DNA of 25,553 nt from Albirhodobacter sp042466415 (GTDB lineage Bacteria > Pseudomonadota > Alphaproteobacteria > Rhodobacterales > Rhodobacteraceae), in the NCBI RefSeq assembly GCF_042466415.1, contig NZ_JAXHCH010000004.1, positions 1-25,553 of the forward strand, written 5' to 3'. Shown one piece after another: positions 7,791 to 16,150 of this stretch (position 1 is the first letter of the stretch; each line of letters opens with the position of its first letter). The notes under the pieces are model-generated. The model saw nothing but the letters and a program-made list of their open reading frames with translations. It ran no database searches and had not been told where the DNA came from. Both the position numbers and the translations under genes were made by a program.

Positions 7791-7861
7791 GTTTGTGATT
7801 CTCGTCCGCCCTCATGTTCGGCCGAAATCAAATCGCCGGTATAGAAAAATACCCTTACAAA

Positions 7862-8221
7862 TCAGCCATTCCTAGCGTCAGACACGTCTGCAATCATCTC
7901 GTTGCTTATGCTAACCAGACGCTCGTTTAGGGACTTAATGGTCGCTGCAGCAGCGTTCATTTTGGTAAAGAGGGCACGGCCTTGCTCATCATCGACATAA
8001 GCCATGCCTTCCGAAAGCATGTCTTCCGCAAACTCTGCATCGGTCATGGCGCGACGAGGGCAATCTCTCCAACGCCTAGCTGCGTCTTCGGAAGCCACCA
8101 CTGCGGCTCCGTACGTGCGTGCAAGCTCTCCCAAACCCATCCCAATGAGACACCCGCGTTTCTCGCTGGGAGTTCCAAAGCGAAGAACCTCAACAATGTC
8201 GAGGGTAGTTTGATTTATCAT
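7862..8221 (-). CDS. Hypothetical protein, 119 residues
   Basis: A clean frame with ATG at 8221 behind GGAGG at 5-base spacing; an in-frame ATG at 8233 lacks a ribosome site. The product is acidic and Ala-rich, mostly helical by eye, with R-F-G-T-P-S-E-K-R-G-C-L-I-G-M-G-L-G near the N-terminus and an amphipathic helix at the C-terminus. No signal peptide, membrane segment or motif I recognise. It is isolated between IS remnants. The good ribosome site and coding-like composition suggest it is real; function unknown. Confidence 0.6.
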   Translation of the reverse strand: MINQTTLDIVEVLRFGTPSEKRGCLIGMGLGELARTYGAAVVASEDAARRWRDCPRRAMTDAEFAEDMLSEGMAYVDDEQGRALFTKMNAAAATIKSLNERLVSISNEMIADVSDARNG

Positions 8222-8389
8222 TTTAGCCTCCATGGATCGCTAGCAGGGCGTAACGCCTATGGCGCTGCCTGTCAAAAATGCAAAGTGCGCTCTCTGTATA
8301 CTGGATGGGCGGAAAACAAAGGGAAAGAGAGACGTGGGTCGGTTTGTCTGAACAGGTTCCGGGCGTTTTTAAGAGGTTTTCCGCCTTAT

Positions 8390-8475
8390 TTACGCCGCTA
8401 TCGCGTTTGGCAGCGGCTGATTGAAGTAGGTCTGATCGGGCGTTTTGCCGTCAAGAGATGAGTGAGGCCTTCGGC
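8390..8475 (-). pseudogene. IS3-family OrfB, C-terminal fragment
   Basis: The minus strand encodes P-H-S-S-L-D-G-K-T-P-D-Q-T-Y-F-N-Q-P-L-P and a stop, the characteristic end of an IS3-type DDE transposase (RPHSSL...). Nothing upstream in frame is transposase-like, so only about 25 codons survive. Confidence 0.65.
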
Positions 8476-8483
8476 TGATCTCC

Positions 8484-8603
8484 AGAAAATCACGCTTGCT
8501 GATCGCGATCGCCTTGGCCAATAAAATGGCCCGCACCATCTGAGCAATGATGACGAAAAAGGAGGACTACAGGATCCCGGTACCGACTGCAGCTGCGTCC
8601 TAA
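8484..8603 (+). pseudogene. IS110-family transposase, C-terminal fragment with nonsense mutation
   Basis: Encodes R-K-S-R-L-L-I-A-I-A-L-A-N-K-M-A-R-T-I, stop, A-M-M-T-K-K-E-D-Y-R-I-P-V and a final stop. This is the conserved end of IS110/IS1111 transposases (IALANKMARTIWAM..), with the usual Trp codon changed to TGA at 8541-8543. The downstream tail of this element appears to be split by the IS at 8646-9918 and to resume at 9919. Confidence 0.6.
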
Positions 8604-8725
8604 AGCGCAACTGACTGAAGGCGGCGCTGCGGAAGGAGGTGTGAGTGAGCTACCCCCTAAAATTAGGACACTGACGTAAGCTGCGATTTGTTGTCTGTTG
8701 ATCTTCAACACGAAGGAGATCGACG

Positions 8726-9019
8726 ATGTCGAAACGGAAGCAACATCATCCAGAATTCAAAGCCAAGGTAGCGTTGGAAGCGCTGAAGGGCGAAGAGACG
8801 GTCAGCGAGCTGGCCAGTCGGTTCGGCGTGCATCCCACGATGATCCATCAATGGAAACGTGCTCTGCTTGAAGGTGCGTCTGGCGTATTTGAGCGTGGCG
8901 GCCGGAAGGCACCGGAAGTCGATGAAGAGCAGGTCAAAGACCTGCACGCCAAGATTGGGGAGTTGGCCGTCGCCAACGATTTTTTGGCAAGAAAGCTCAA
9001 ACCCTGGACCGACAAATGA
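8726..9019 (+). CDS. IS3-family transposase OrfA (helix-turn-helix subunit)
   Basis: 97 residues: basic N-terminus with Y/F-K-A-K-V-A-L-E-A-L-K-G-E-E-T-V-S-E-L-A-S-R-F-type HTH (HTH_Tnp_1), then I-H-Q-W-K-R and a C-terminal coiled coil (V-K-D-L-H-A-K-I-G-E-L). It binds the IS ends and regulates or joins OrfB. ATG with AAGGAGAT upstream. The stop overlaps the orfB start (ATGA). Confidence 0.93.
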   Translation: MSKRKQHHPEFKAKVALEALKGEETVSELASRFGVHPTMIHQWKRALLEGASGVFERGGRKAPEVDEEQVKDLHAKIGELAVANDFLARKLKPWTDK

Positions 9020-9879
9020 GGTGCAAGATGGTTGAGCCCAATCTGCCTGGGCTGTCTGTTGGGAAGCAATGCGCGTTGCTGTCGATCTCTCGATCCTCGT
9101 TCTATTATGAGCCGAAAGGCGAAAGTGAAATGAACCTCGACCTGATGCGGCTGATTGATAAGCAGTTCCTGGAAACCCCGTTTTACGGCGTGCGCCAGAT
9201 GACTTGGCACCTGCGAAATGAGGATCACGTCGTAAACGAGAAACGGATCAGACGCATTATGCGGCTGATGGGCCTCATGCCCATCTATCAGAAGCCGAAC
9301 ACCAGCAAGGCGGCAAAGGGGCACAAGATTTATCCTTACCTGCTGCGTGGGTTGCGGGTAAATCGGCCCAACCAAGTCTGGTGCGCCGACATTACCTATC
9401 TGCCAATGCGGCGCGGATTCTTGTATCTTGTGGCAATCATGGACTGGCACACACGCAAGGTGCTGGCTTGGCGCATCTCAAACACGCTGGAGGCAGAGTT
9501 TTGCGTCGATGCGTTGAACGAAGCGATCCACAAGTTCGGCCCGCCTGAGATTATGAATACCGACCAAGGCTCACAGTTCACATCGTTTGCATGGACAGAC
9601 CGACTGAGCCGCTCAAATGTCCGCATTTCAATGGATGGCAAGGGCCGCTTCCTTGACAACATCTTCGTCGAACGACTGTGGCGGTCCCTGAAGTATGAAT
9701 GCGTCTACCCGCATGCTTGGGAAACCGGATCGGAGGCGAAAGCAGGCATCAGAAAATGGATCGAGTTCTACAATCACAAGCGACCGCATTCCTCGCTTGG
9801 CGGCAGGCCACCTGCCGTGGTCTATTGGCAGAGAATTAAAACAACCAACCCCGATCAGCAGGTGCAAAGAGTAGCTTAA
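9016..9879 (+). CDS. IS3-family transposase OrfB (DDE integrase core)
   Basis: 287 residues with an HTH_21-type region (Y-G-V-R-Q-M-T-W-H-L) and the rve core. Catalytic triad: Asp in W-C-A-D-I-T-Y, Asp in N-T-D-Q-G-S-Q-F, Glu in F-V-E-R-L-W-R-S-L-K. Ends with H-K-R-P-H-S-S-L-G-G-R-P-P. The start ATG overlaps the orfA stop by four bases, so it is probably made by coupling; no classical A6G slippery run is visible at the overlap. Confidence 0.93.
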   Translation: MRCKMVEPNLPGLSVGKQCALLSISRSSFYYEPKGESEMNLDLMRLIDKQFLETPFYGVRQMTWHLRNEDHVVNEKRIRRIMRLMGLMPIYQKPNTSKAAKGHKIYPYLLRGLRVNRPNQVWCADITYLPMRRGFLYLVAIMDWHTRKVLAWRISNTLEAEFCVDALNEAIHKFGPPEIMNTDQGSQFTSFAWTDRLSRSNVRISMDGKGRFLDNIFVERLWRSLKYECVYPHAWETGSEAKAGIRKWIEFYNHKRPHSSLGGRPPAVVYWQRIKTTNPDQQVQRVA

Positions 9880-9918
9880 TTTACGCCAGATCCTGTCCAA
9901 CAAATGGGGAGTAGCTCA

Positions 9919-10057
9919 GAGAAGCCGACGACCCAATGGGCAAAAGATCGAAACGATCCGGATCGGGAAAACCAGATAGCAACTGCGAGCACTCGATCAC
10001 CAAGTTCAGACGTCTGAGGCCCTTGCACAAAGGGCAGCAACAACAGAAGTTGCTAGC
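9919..10057. other. Gene-free stretch, probable tail of the IS110 remnant
   Basis: Begins with the IS target duplicate. ATCCGGATCGGGAAAACCAG (from about 9955) resembles the non-coding tail of IS110/IS1111 elements, suggesting the IS3 element inserted into that tail. A weak GCCCTT-GCACA-AAGGGC hairpin at 10019-10035 lies just past the permease stop, without a T-run. Confidence 0.4.
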
Positions 10058-10858
10058 TCACATCTCGCTCAGAAGATCGCGGTGATATCTCAGGAGAAGT
10101 GCGAGGCCGGTAGTGAATAGCACCAAGCTCAAAGCAAAAACATAAATAACATCAACGTAATCAGCGTGATAGCTACTATAGAAACCATGCCGCATCTGAC
10201 CGATCACATGCACTAACGGATTATACCAGAGCCACTCCTGAAATGCCTTCGAGATTGAATCAAAAACAAAAAACACGCAGCTCATTATGAATAGAGGTCT
10301 GTTCAAGATGCCCCAAACCTTCTGCCAGAGCGGGAACGCGTGGAAGAGGTAGCAGTTCAGGGTCCCGACCCCCAGAGCAAGCATAGTAGCCATCGAGAGG
10401 CTCAGTGCAATCTGACTGAGCTTCGGCTGGGTCTGGGTGTCGAAGCTGATCTCGATCCCCATGAACACAAGGAATGCCACCAGCACCCCTGACAGAGTAT
10501 TGGTGATAAGGCGCGCAATGAGCGCGTCGAAAAACGTCACCGCAGGGTAAACCAGTAACGGACGAGAATAAGCGAGGGATTGGGAAATTTTCTGGGCCAG
10601 ATCGTTGTAGAACATGAACGGGATCACGCCTGTTGCATAGAAAATAGCGAAGTTTGTGCCAATGGGCGGCGAGGAGAACGTGAATGCAAAAATTATTGTC
10701 AAAAGCGCAACGCCGCCGACGGGCTCCAGAATCGCCCAGAGATAGCCGCCGGGGGTACGCCCATAGGTTGTGGCCATCTCTCGCAGGACCAGCGCGCCAA
10801 TAGTCCGTAATGTGGCAAAGCGACGGGTGGGGCCTAAGGCTTGTAAGGATTCGGTCAT
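10058..10858 (-). CDS. kpsM: ABC-2 type polysaccharide export permease (KpsM/RkpT-like)
   Basis: 266 residues with about six membrane segments. The N-terminal L-V-L-R-E-M-A-T-T-Y-G-R-T-P-G-G-Y-L-W-A-I-L-E-P block is diagnostic of KpsM/BexB/CtrC-type capsule permeases. It forms the inner-membrane channel with the KpsT-like ATPase at 12237 and works with the KpsE-like protein at 10988. In most capsule loci permease and ATPase lie together on one strand; here the permease is divergent from its partners, sharing a 129-bp intergenic region. Start ATG with a weak GGGAAA upstream. Confidence 0.9.
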   Translation of the reverse strand: MTESLQALGPTRRFATLRTIGALVLREMATTYGRTPGGYLWAILEPVGGVALLTIIFAFTFSSPPIGTNFAIFYATGVIPFMFYNDLAQKISQSLAYSRPLLVYPAVTFFDALIARLITNTLSGVLVAFLVFMGIEISFDTQTQPKLSQIALSLSMATMLALGVGTLNCYLFHAFPLWQKVWGILNRPLFIMSCVFFVFDSISKAFQEWLWYNPLVHVIGQMRHGFYSSYHADYVDVIYVFALSLVLFTTGLALLLRYHRDLLSEM

Positions 10859-10987
10859 AGACAGTTTCCCGAAAACTGGATGCAGACGTATAATTCCCAG
10901 CTCACATAAAGTAGCGCGCTATGGCATTTCGAGTGCTTCCTATGTAGGAATTGCTTGATAACTTCAACCGTTGGTCTGGGTATAAAT
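10859..10987. promoter_or_regulatory. Divergent intergenic region between permease and KpsE-like gene
   Basis: 129 bp must hold promoters for both directions if both genes are expressed. I cannot pick convincing -35/-10 pairs by eye. The region is AT-richer than the flanks. Confidence 0.35.
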
Positions 10988-12223
10988 ATGTCAACAACAC
11001 CAAACAGCGAGGCCAAAGGGCAATCGGGAACGATAGGTGCAAAGCCAGCCACGAACCTCACGGAATCTTCGCCCGGCAGAAAACCGGCTGCTGCGGCCAT
11101 TCCCTTACTTGTGTCAAAATCCAGCATGCCCGCCCGAATGGAACGTCGCCACTGGATGATCAGCAAGAGCTTCATTGCCGCGGTGGTCCTGCCGCTTCTG
11201 GTGCTAGTGCTTTGGCTGTGGGGAACGGTCGAAGATCAATATGCATCTCACTTGGGCTTCTCGGTGCGCAGCGAAAACGCCCCACAACCTTTCGAATTGC
11301 TGGGCGGCTTAGCGGGGCTGACCTCTTCCTCGACCTCAGACCTCGATATCCTTTACAAGTTTCTGAACAGCAGGGATTTGGTGCAGAGAATAGATGCACA
11401 GCTAGGTCTGCAGCAGATCTGGGGTGGCGAGAAGGGCGATCCGTTTTTCTCCTATCATGGGGACCATACGATCGAGCTCTTGCTGAGACACTGGTCGCGC
11501 AAAGTTGATGTATCTTCTGATTCCGGCATGATCGATATCCGCGTTCTGGCCTTTGATCCCAGGGATGCGCAGGCAATAACCAAAGCGATTTTCAAAGAGA
11601 GTTCCACGATGATCAATGATCTGAACGCCATCGCGCGTGATGACACGATCAGTTATTCGCGTGAGGGGCTTGAGAGATCGGTCGAACGCATGACGGTTGC
11701 GCGGCAGGCGCTTGCCGCGTTCCGCGACAAGCATCAGTTGGTTGACCCAAGTGCCAATGTACAGGGGCAACTGGGCGTGCTTGCGTCACTGCAGCAACAG
11801 CTTGCGGAAGCCCTAGTTGACCGCGGTATGCTAAACGTGCGCGACAGTGCTGATCCGAGGATGCAACAAAACAATTTGCGCGTCAAAGTCATTGAGGATC
11901 AGATTGAAAAGGAGCGCCAAAAGTTCGGGGGCCAGTCGAAAGATGGCGAAGTTTTGTCGTCCGTTATCGGGGAATATGAGCGCCTGCAGGTTGAACATCA
12001 GTTCGCCGAGGCTGCTTACACGGCTTCTCTAGCAGCCTTTGACTCGGCGCAATCCGAAGCTCAACGCAAAAGCCGATATCTTGCGGCTTATGTAAAACCG
12101 ACATTGGCACAGACCGCGGAGTACCCACAGCGGCTAAATATTTTCGTGATCAGTTTGTTCTTCCTACTGATGCTGTGGACTGTTGGCGTGCTAATTTTTT
12201 ATAGTATACGCAACCGTCGGTGA
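10988..12223 (+). CDS. kpsE: Capsule/exopolysaccharide export inner-membrane protein (KpsE/RkpR-like)
   Basis: 411 residues from ATG 10988. Topology is that of the PCP-3/KpsE family: a cytoplasmic ~60-residue N-terminus, a membrane helix (F-I-A-A-V-V-L-P-L-L-V-L-V-L-W-L-W), a long periplasmic domain with coiled coil (E-R-M-T-V-A-R-Q-A-L-A-A-F-R-D), a P-x-x-P-Q-R-L-N-type segment before the second helix, and a short basic tail. It bridges the ABC exporter to an outer-membrane channel, which is not encoded here. An in-frame TTG at 10955 is an alternative start. Thirteen bases separate it from the ATPase gene. Confidence 0.88.
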   Translation: MSTTPNSEAKGQSGTIGAKPATNLTESSPGRKPAAAAIPLLVSKSSMPARMERRHWMISKSFIAAVVLPLLVLVLWLWGTVEDQYASHLGFSVRSENAPQPFELLGGLAGLTSSSTSDLDILYKFLNSRDLVQRIDAQLGLQQIWGGEKGDPFFSYHGDHTIELLLRHWSRKVDVSSDSGMIDIRVLAFDPRDAQAITKAIFKESSTMINDLNAIARDDTISYSREGLERSVERMTVARQALAAFRDKHQLVDPSANVQGQLGVLASLQQQLAEALVDRGMLNVRDSADPRMQQNNLRVKVIEDQIEKERQKFGGQSKDGEVLSSVIGEYERLQVEHQFAEAAYTASLAAFDSAQSEAQRKSRYLAAYVKPTLAQTAEYPQRLNIFVISLFFLLMLWTVGVLIFYSIRNRR

Positions 12224-12236
12224 GGGCGAAGGAAAC

Positions 12237-12896
12237 ATGATCCGTCTACAAAATCTGACCAAGACCTATAATATCAAAGGGCAAAGGAAGACCGTTGCGA
12301 ACAATATCACACAGACCTTCCCAACTGGTTCTTCCGTTGCACTATTGGGGCGAAATGGTGCAGGTAAATCAAGCTTATTGCGCATGATATCTGGGGCGAT
12401 GTTGCCAACTTCAGGGAATATCTATTCCACCGGCTCCATTTCTTGGCCAGTGGGGTTCGGGGGATCGTTCCATCCAGAACTGACGGGTGCGCAAAATACC
12501 CAGTTTGTCGCGCGGATCTATGGCATTAACACAGATGATGTACTCGAGTTTGTGGCTGATTTTGCTGAGCTTGGTGCGCATTTTGACCTTCCGTTCCGCA
12601 CATACTCCTCTGGAATGCGTGCTCGTCTAGCCTTTGGTCTGTCAATGGCCATACCTTTTGACACCTATTTGATTGACGAGGTAACTGCGGTTGGTGACGC
12701 AAATTTCCGCACAAAGAGCAATCAGGTTCTGAAGGGGAAATTAGAGTATTCCAGCGCAATCGTAGTTTCACATAGCTTAGGAATACTGCGAGAAATCTGC
12801 AACTGCGGGGCGATTCTAGAAAACGGGAAAATGACCTTCTACGAAGATGTAAGCGATGCTATTACCCATCACATGGCAAATATGGATCCATCATAG
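12237..12896 (+). CDS. kpsT: ABC transporter ATPase for polysaccharide export (KpsT-like)
   Basis: 219 residues, normal KpsT size. Walker A G-R-N-G-A-G-K-S-S (38-46), W-P-V-G-F-G-G-S-F-H loop typical of capsule/O-antigen ATPases, signature Y-S-S-G-M (123-127), Walker B Y-L-I-D-E (144-148), H-loop H179. It energises export through the permease encoded at 10058. GAAGGA lies just upstream of the ATG. It is short and lacks the C-terminal carbohydrate-binding extension of Wzt, so terminal-residue recognition is not expected. Confidence 0.92.
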   Translation: MIRLQNLTKTYNIKGQRKTVANNITQTFPTGSSVALLGRNGAGKSSLLRMISGAMLPTSGNIYSTGSISWPVGFGGSFHPELTGAQNTQFVARIYGINTDDVLEFVADFAELGAHFDLPFRTYSSGMRARLAFGLSMAIPFDTYLIDEVTAVGDANFRTKSNQVLKGKLEYSSAIVVSHSLGILREICNCGAILENGKMTFYEDVSDAITHHMANMDPS

Positions 12897-13096
12897 CAGT
12901 TTATGGTTAGTTATTAATGTGTTTCTTCGCGACCATTTGCTTGACCAGCGGGAGCACATTATCAACGCCACTAAGACTGAAAAGTTACATAATTGCCTTG
13001 GGAAAGTAAGCTGTTTTCTCCTAGCGTTATAATCATATTATCGGACTTGATCGATGCTGAGAACAGCATTTCTCGTCCGTACAGGAGCAAATCGAG
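12897..13096. promoter_or_regulatory. Intergenic region with a candidate promoter for the glycosyltransferase operon
   Basis: A perfect TATAAT at 13028-13033 lies 63 bases before the next start codon. No good TTGACA lies at 17 bases; TTGGGA is present but too far upstream. Probably a new transcription unit. No terminator recognised after the ATPase gene. Confidence 0.35.
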
Positions 13097-15358
13097 ATGA
13101 CAAATTCTATCGTACCAGACATCAATATATCTTACAAGAATGCTGACACACCTGCGCAAGAGTGGGATATTGTTTTTACCTGCTTTGAGCCGTTATATCA
13201 GGTCACTGGTGGAATAGGCACATATCACCGACTTCTCATTGAAGCATTGGCGAAAGTAGGTAAGCGCTTACTGATTCTAACTAACTCCGCGAATGCGAAA
13301 TGGAGCCCGCCCGAAGGCGCGACGGTGTTCATGGTTGATGACTTTAAATCGCCACAGCCTTACAATTTTGTAGGGTTAGAACATGAGAAATTCTCGCTGT
13401 ACTGCCATTTTGCGTTGCGCCACCTATTCGACAATGGGCACCGGTTCAAGTTCGTCGAATTCTCTGATTACGGTGCCGACGGCTTCTATCCATTACGTGC
13501 GCATGCTGCTGGTGTGTATGATCTAGGCATCACCGCTATCCGGCTTCATTCGCCAAACGTTATGCTTATCGAGGACAACGGCAAGAAGCACAGCCAAATT
13601 GACCAGTATCGTCGCGATATCATTGATCGTGAAATGAGTGCTTATGATGATTGTGACGTGATCCTTTTTGGCGGTGATGCGATGCGTGATCGCGTATTGG
13701 AGCTCGCGTTGAAATTTGGGCTCGATCTGTCGGCAAAAATGGTTAAATGCCCACACCCCTATCCAAAATCCCTCTTTGAGGTTGAAGTCGCATGTGAAAC
13801 CATTGGCGCAGACCGCGATATCATGATCGACGCTATCTTAAGAAGTAATTCTCTGGCTGATCGCAATGCTCTGGAGACCGCTAAATTTGTGGGTCTTTTT
13901 GGCCGCATTGAGGATCGAAAAGGACAGTATCAGTTTATCTGGGGGTTGCTGAGTGATCCAGATTTTGTAACATATCTCAAAAATAGCGATATTCATTTCG
14001 TGATCGCCGGACATAACGTACTAGATCATATTGGGAATTTTAAGCTCTCAGATCTGTATGAATTAATATTTGACGCTAACCTCTCTGATCGGTTCCATTT
14101 TACGGGTCGAGTTTCGCAGGATGTACTGGCCACGTTCGCACGTGCGGCATCAGGCTATATTTTCGCATCACTTTTCGAGAACTATCCCAATGCGTTATTG
14201 GAAGTTCTTCCAACAACTAAACCAATTGCGATTTCAGCGCGTGGCTGTATGCCAGAGATAACACAAGGCTTCCGTGATGTGACTGTCTTCGATCCATTGA
14301 CTGTTGACACGCGAGTGGTTCGTACCTTCCTCGAAACTCTTGGCCCCAACGCAGCGGGTGCGAATGAGGTTGAGGCAGCATTGCGAATTGATATTCTCGA
14401 ATCTCGTGAAAAAAAGATGATTGCGTACTATTCGAGCCATCATGTAGCCGAACGCCTGTCACCGCAACATCTTGAGCCTGTTGGATTTGTTGTTCCAATC
14501 TATCAGATATGGAAATACTTGGGTGAAACTCTTACCTCGATAAATGGCTTGATGCGCCCCGGTGATAAAGTTGTTGTGGTCGATGACGCCTCGGATCCAG
14601 AGAACTACACCGAAATCGAGAAAATATGCGCTGCTCATGGCGTGGATTTACTTCAACAGCCGAAAAACAGCGGCCCAGCAGCGGCTCGTCTACGCGGGGT
14701 TGAGTATCTTGAAACTAATATAATCCAATTTTGCGATGCTGACGATTTGCTCGATAAAAATGGAATTTTCTATGCTAGGCAAGCTTTCGCAAATGATCCC
14801 AATTTAGATATGCTCACAGGTATCATGACATGTTTTCAAGAGGCTAATCATAATTGGGTGCCTCGAAATGGGTACATTTGGACTGCTATCGAGGCGCATT
14901 TTGCGCACTCAGGAAGCATGTTCCGCAGGGCAGCAATTGTACAAGCCCTTCAAGTTCCACATGATCGACTTCCGCTAAACGAGGATTGGCTCACGAGCCT
15001 TCTCATTCTTGCGCAAGGCCGTAAGGCGCGCATGATACCAGTCGTGACATATTACTACCGCCGCCTCGATGGTACACGGAGCACGCAGAACGTAGCCTCA
15101 ACTGGGCTCGTTCATGCACAAATAACTTCTATGGCCTTTGAAAATTGGTCTTTCTCTTGCCCAGCCCAGAATTCACGCTTGCGTGAACTACTCGTAAGGC
15201 GCAGTTTTGGTAGTGAAGAATCCGGACAGCTGATGTCGGAGTCGTCTTTCCCGCTGCGGTATAGGATATTGGACGCGGTGTTTTTTCGGTTGGTAAGCTT
15301 CTCTCCATTCGAGAAGATGTTACTGAAGCTGCGGGCGAAGCTCGTAAGAAGGTTTTGA
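13097..15358 (+). CDS. Two-domain glycosyltransferase (GT4 + GT2)
   Basis: 753 residues. The N-terminal ~420 form a GT-B fold of family 4 type: G-G-I-G-T-Y near residue 40, G-L-F-G-R-I-E-D-R-K-G near 264, and an E-N-Y-P-N-A-L-L-E-V-L-P nucleotide-sugar motif near 360. From about residue 460 a GT-A family 2 domain follows: F-V-V-P-I-Y, V-V-V-D-D-A-S-D near 492, F-C-D-A-D-D near 545, N-E-D-W near 628 (metal-binding DxD and catalytic-base regions present). It probably adds two different sugars in the cytoplasm during synthesis of the glycan exported by the neighbouring ABC system. AGGAG lies 9 bases before the ATG. No membrane segment. Sugar specificity cannot be read from sequence. Confidence 0.85.
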   Translation: MTNSIVPDINISYKNADTPAQEWDIVFTCFEPLYQVTGGIGTYHRLLIEALAKVGKRLLILTNSANAKWSPPEGATVFMVDDFKSPQPYNFVGLEHEKFSLYCHFALRHLFDNGHRFKFVEFSDYGADGFYPLRAHAAGVYDLGITAIRLHSPNVMLIEDNGKKHSQIDQYRRDIIDREMSAYDDCDVILFGGDAMRDRVLELALKFGLDLSAKMVKCPHPYPKSLFEVEVACETIGADRDIMIDAILRSNSLADRNALETAKFVGLFGRIEDRKGQYQFIWGLLSDPDFVTYLKNSDIHFVIAGHNVLDHIGNFKLSDLYELIFDANLSDRFHFTGRVSQDVLATFARAASGYIFASLFENYPNALLEVLPTTKPIAISARGCMPEITQGFRDVTVFDPLTVDTRVVRTFLETLGPNAAGANEVEAALRIDILESREKKMIAYYSSHHVAERLSPQHLEPVGFVVPIYQIWKYLGETLTSINGLMRPGDKVVVVDDASDPENYTEIEKICAAHGVDLLQQPKNSGPAAARLRGVEYLETNIIQFCDADDLLDKNGIFYARQAFANDPNLDMLTGIMTCFQEANHNWVPRNGYIWTAIEAHFAHSGSMFRRAAIVQALQVPHDRLPLNEDWLTSLLILAQGRKARMIPVVTYYYRRLDGTRSTQNVASTGLVHAQITSMAFENWSFSCPAQNSRLRELLVRRSFGSEESGQLMSESSFPLRYRILDAVFFRLVSFSPFEKMLLKLRAKLVRRF

Positions 15359-15397
15359 TTTGACGATGGCCCAATCACTAAACACTAGAGGTTCCGA

Positions 15398-16075
15398 ATG
15401 AATTATCTAAACCAGTTTCCACGTCTCAAAGGAACGGTCATGGTCATTACCTATGGTCGCTCTGGCTCTACTCTTCTGCAAACTGCAATGAATGGATTAG
15501 ACAATGTTTGTATTCGGGGTGAAAATTATCTAGCAGCTGCACCCCTATACGAAAGTTGGCGGCGGATTATCGCTGCGCAGAATGATCATGGCGAAAAATA
15601 CAGTATGCCCGGTCAGCCTTGGTATGGAGCTTCCCAACTAGACAGCGAGCAATTCGGCAAGGATTTGGTTGCCGCTTTTATCAGAAACGTTCTGCGACCC
15701 GAACCACATACCGAATGGATAGGGTTCAAAGAAATCCGCTATAATAATATGGGAAATAACTTCGAAGGATTTATTGACTTCGCGTTTAAATACTTCCCAA
15801 ATCTTCGAGTTATTTTCAATCTGCGCGATTGGGATTCCGTATGTTCCTCTGGTTGGTTTTCAAAACAAGATCCGAAAGATGTGCGCTCTATGCTGTCCAA
15901 GATGGAGGAACGTTTCGCGAGATCCGCTGCCCGTTATCCCGGTCAATCAATGACGGTTCGGTATGAGGAGATGATCGCCAATCCGGGAGAATACAAAAAT
16001 GTCGCGGATTTTCTTAATGTTCCATTCGATGCTCATAGGATTGCAACGATTTTGGAAAAAAAATTGACACACTGA
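15398..16075 (+). CDS. Sulfotransferase (PAPS-dependent)
   Basis: 225 residues. The 5'-phosphosulfate-binding loop T-Y-G-R-S-G-S-T is at 18-25, and V-I-F-N-L-R-D-W-D-S-V-C-S-S fits the 3'-phosphate-binding motif with its Arg and Ser. V-R-Y-E-E-M-I-A-N-P and V-A-D-F-L-N-V are the usual C-terminal landmarks of bacterial Sulfotransfer family proteins. Lying 39 bases after the GT4-GT2 gene and before another glycosyltransferase, it most likely sulfates the glycan or a precursor, using PAPS made by chromosomal enzymes. Somewhat shorter than many relatives but with all landmarks. Confidence 0.85.
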   Translation: MNYLNQFPRLKGTVMVITYGRSGSTLLQTAMNGLDNVCIRGENYLAAAPLYESWRRIIAAQNDHGEKYSMPGQPWYGASQLDSEQFGKDLVAAFIRNVLRPEPHTEWIGFKEIRYNNMGNNFEGFIDFAFKYFPNLRVIFNLRDWDSVCSSGWFSKQDPKDVRSMLSKMEERFARSAARYPGQSMTVRYEEMIANPGEYKNVADFLNVPFDAHRIATILEKKLTH

Positions 16076-16150
16076 AGGAAAAATCCGTGTCTTCGATGAT
16101 ATGTTATCTGTTTTTAGGAAATAAAAATTCCCCGAGATAGAAAGAATAAG

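Larger units (their letters stand above)
8646..9918 (+). mobile_element. Complete IS3-family insertion sequence (1,273 bp)
   Basis: The left end TGAGCTACCCCC (8646) matches the reverse complement of the right end, TGAGCTACTCCC (ending 9918). A further match (TTAGGACA / TTGGACA) lies inside the ends. GAG at 8643-8645 and at 9919-9921 forms a 3-bp target duplication, as usual for IS3. It encloses overlapping orfA and orfB, both uninterrupted, so it looks recent and potentially active. Confidence 0.9.

Noticed and set aside
8490..8947. Minus-strand frames around the IS3 left end
   Set aside because: They run across IS boundaries and antisense to orfA; no motifs.
10019..10035. GCCCTT/AAGGGC hairpin as terminator of the permease gene
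   Set aside because: Six-base stem without a T-run; too weak to call.
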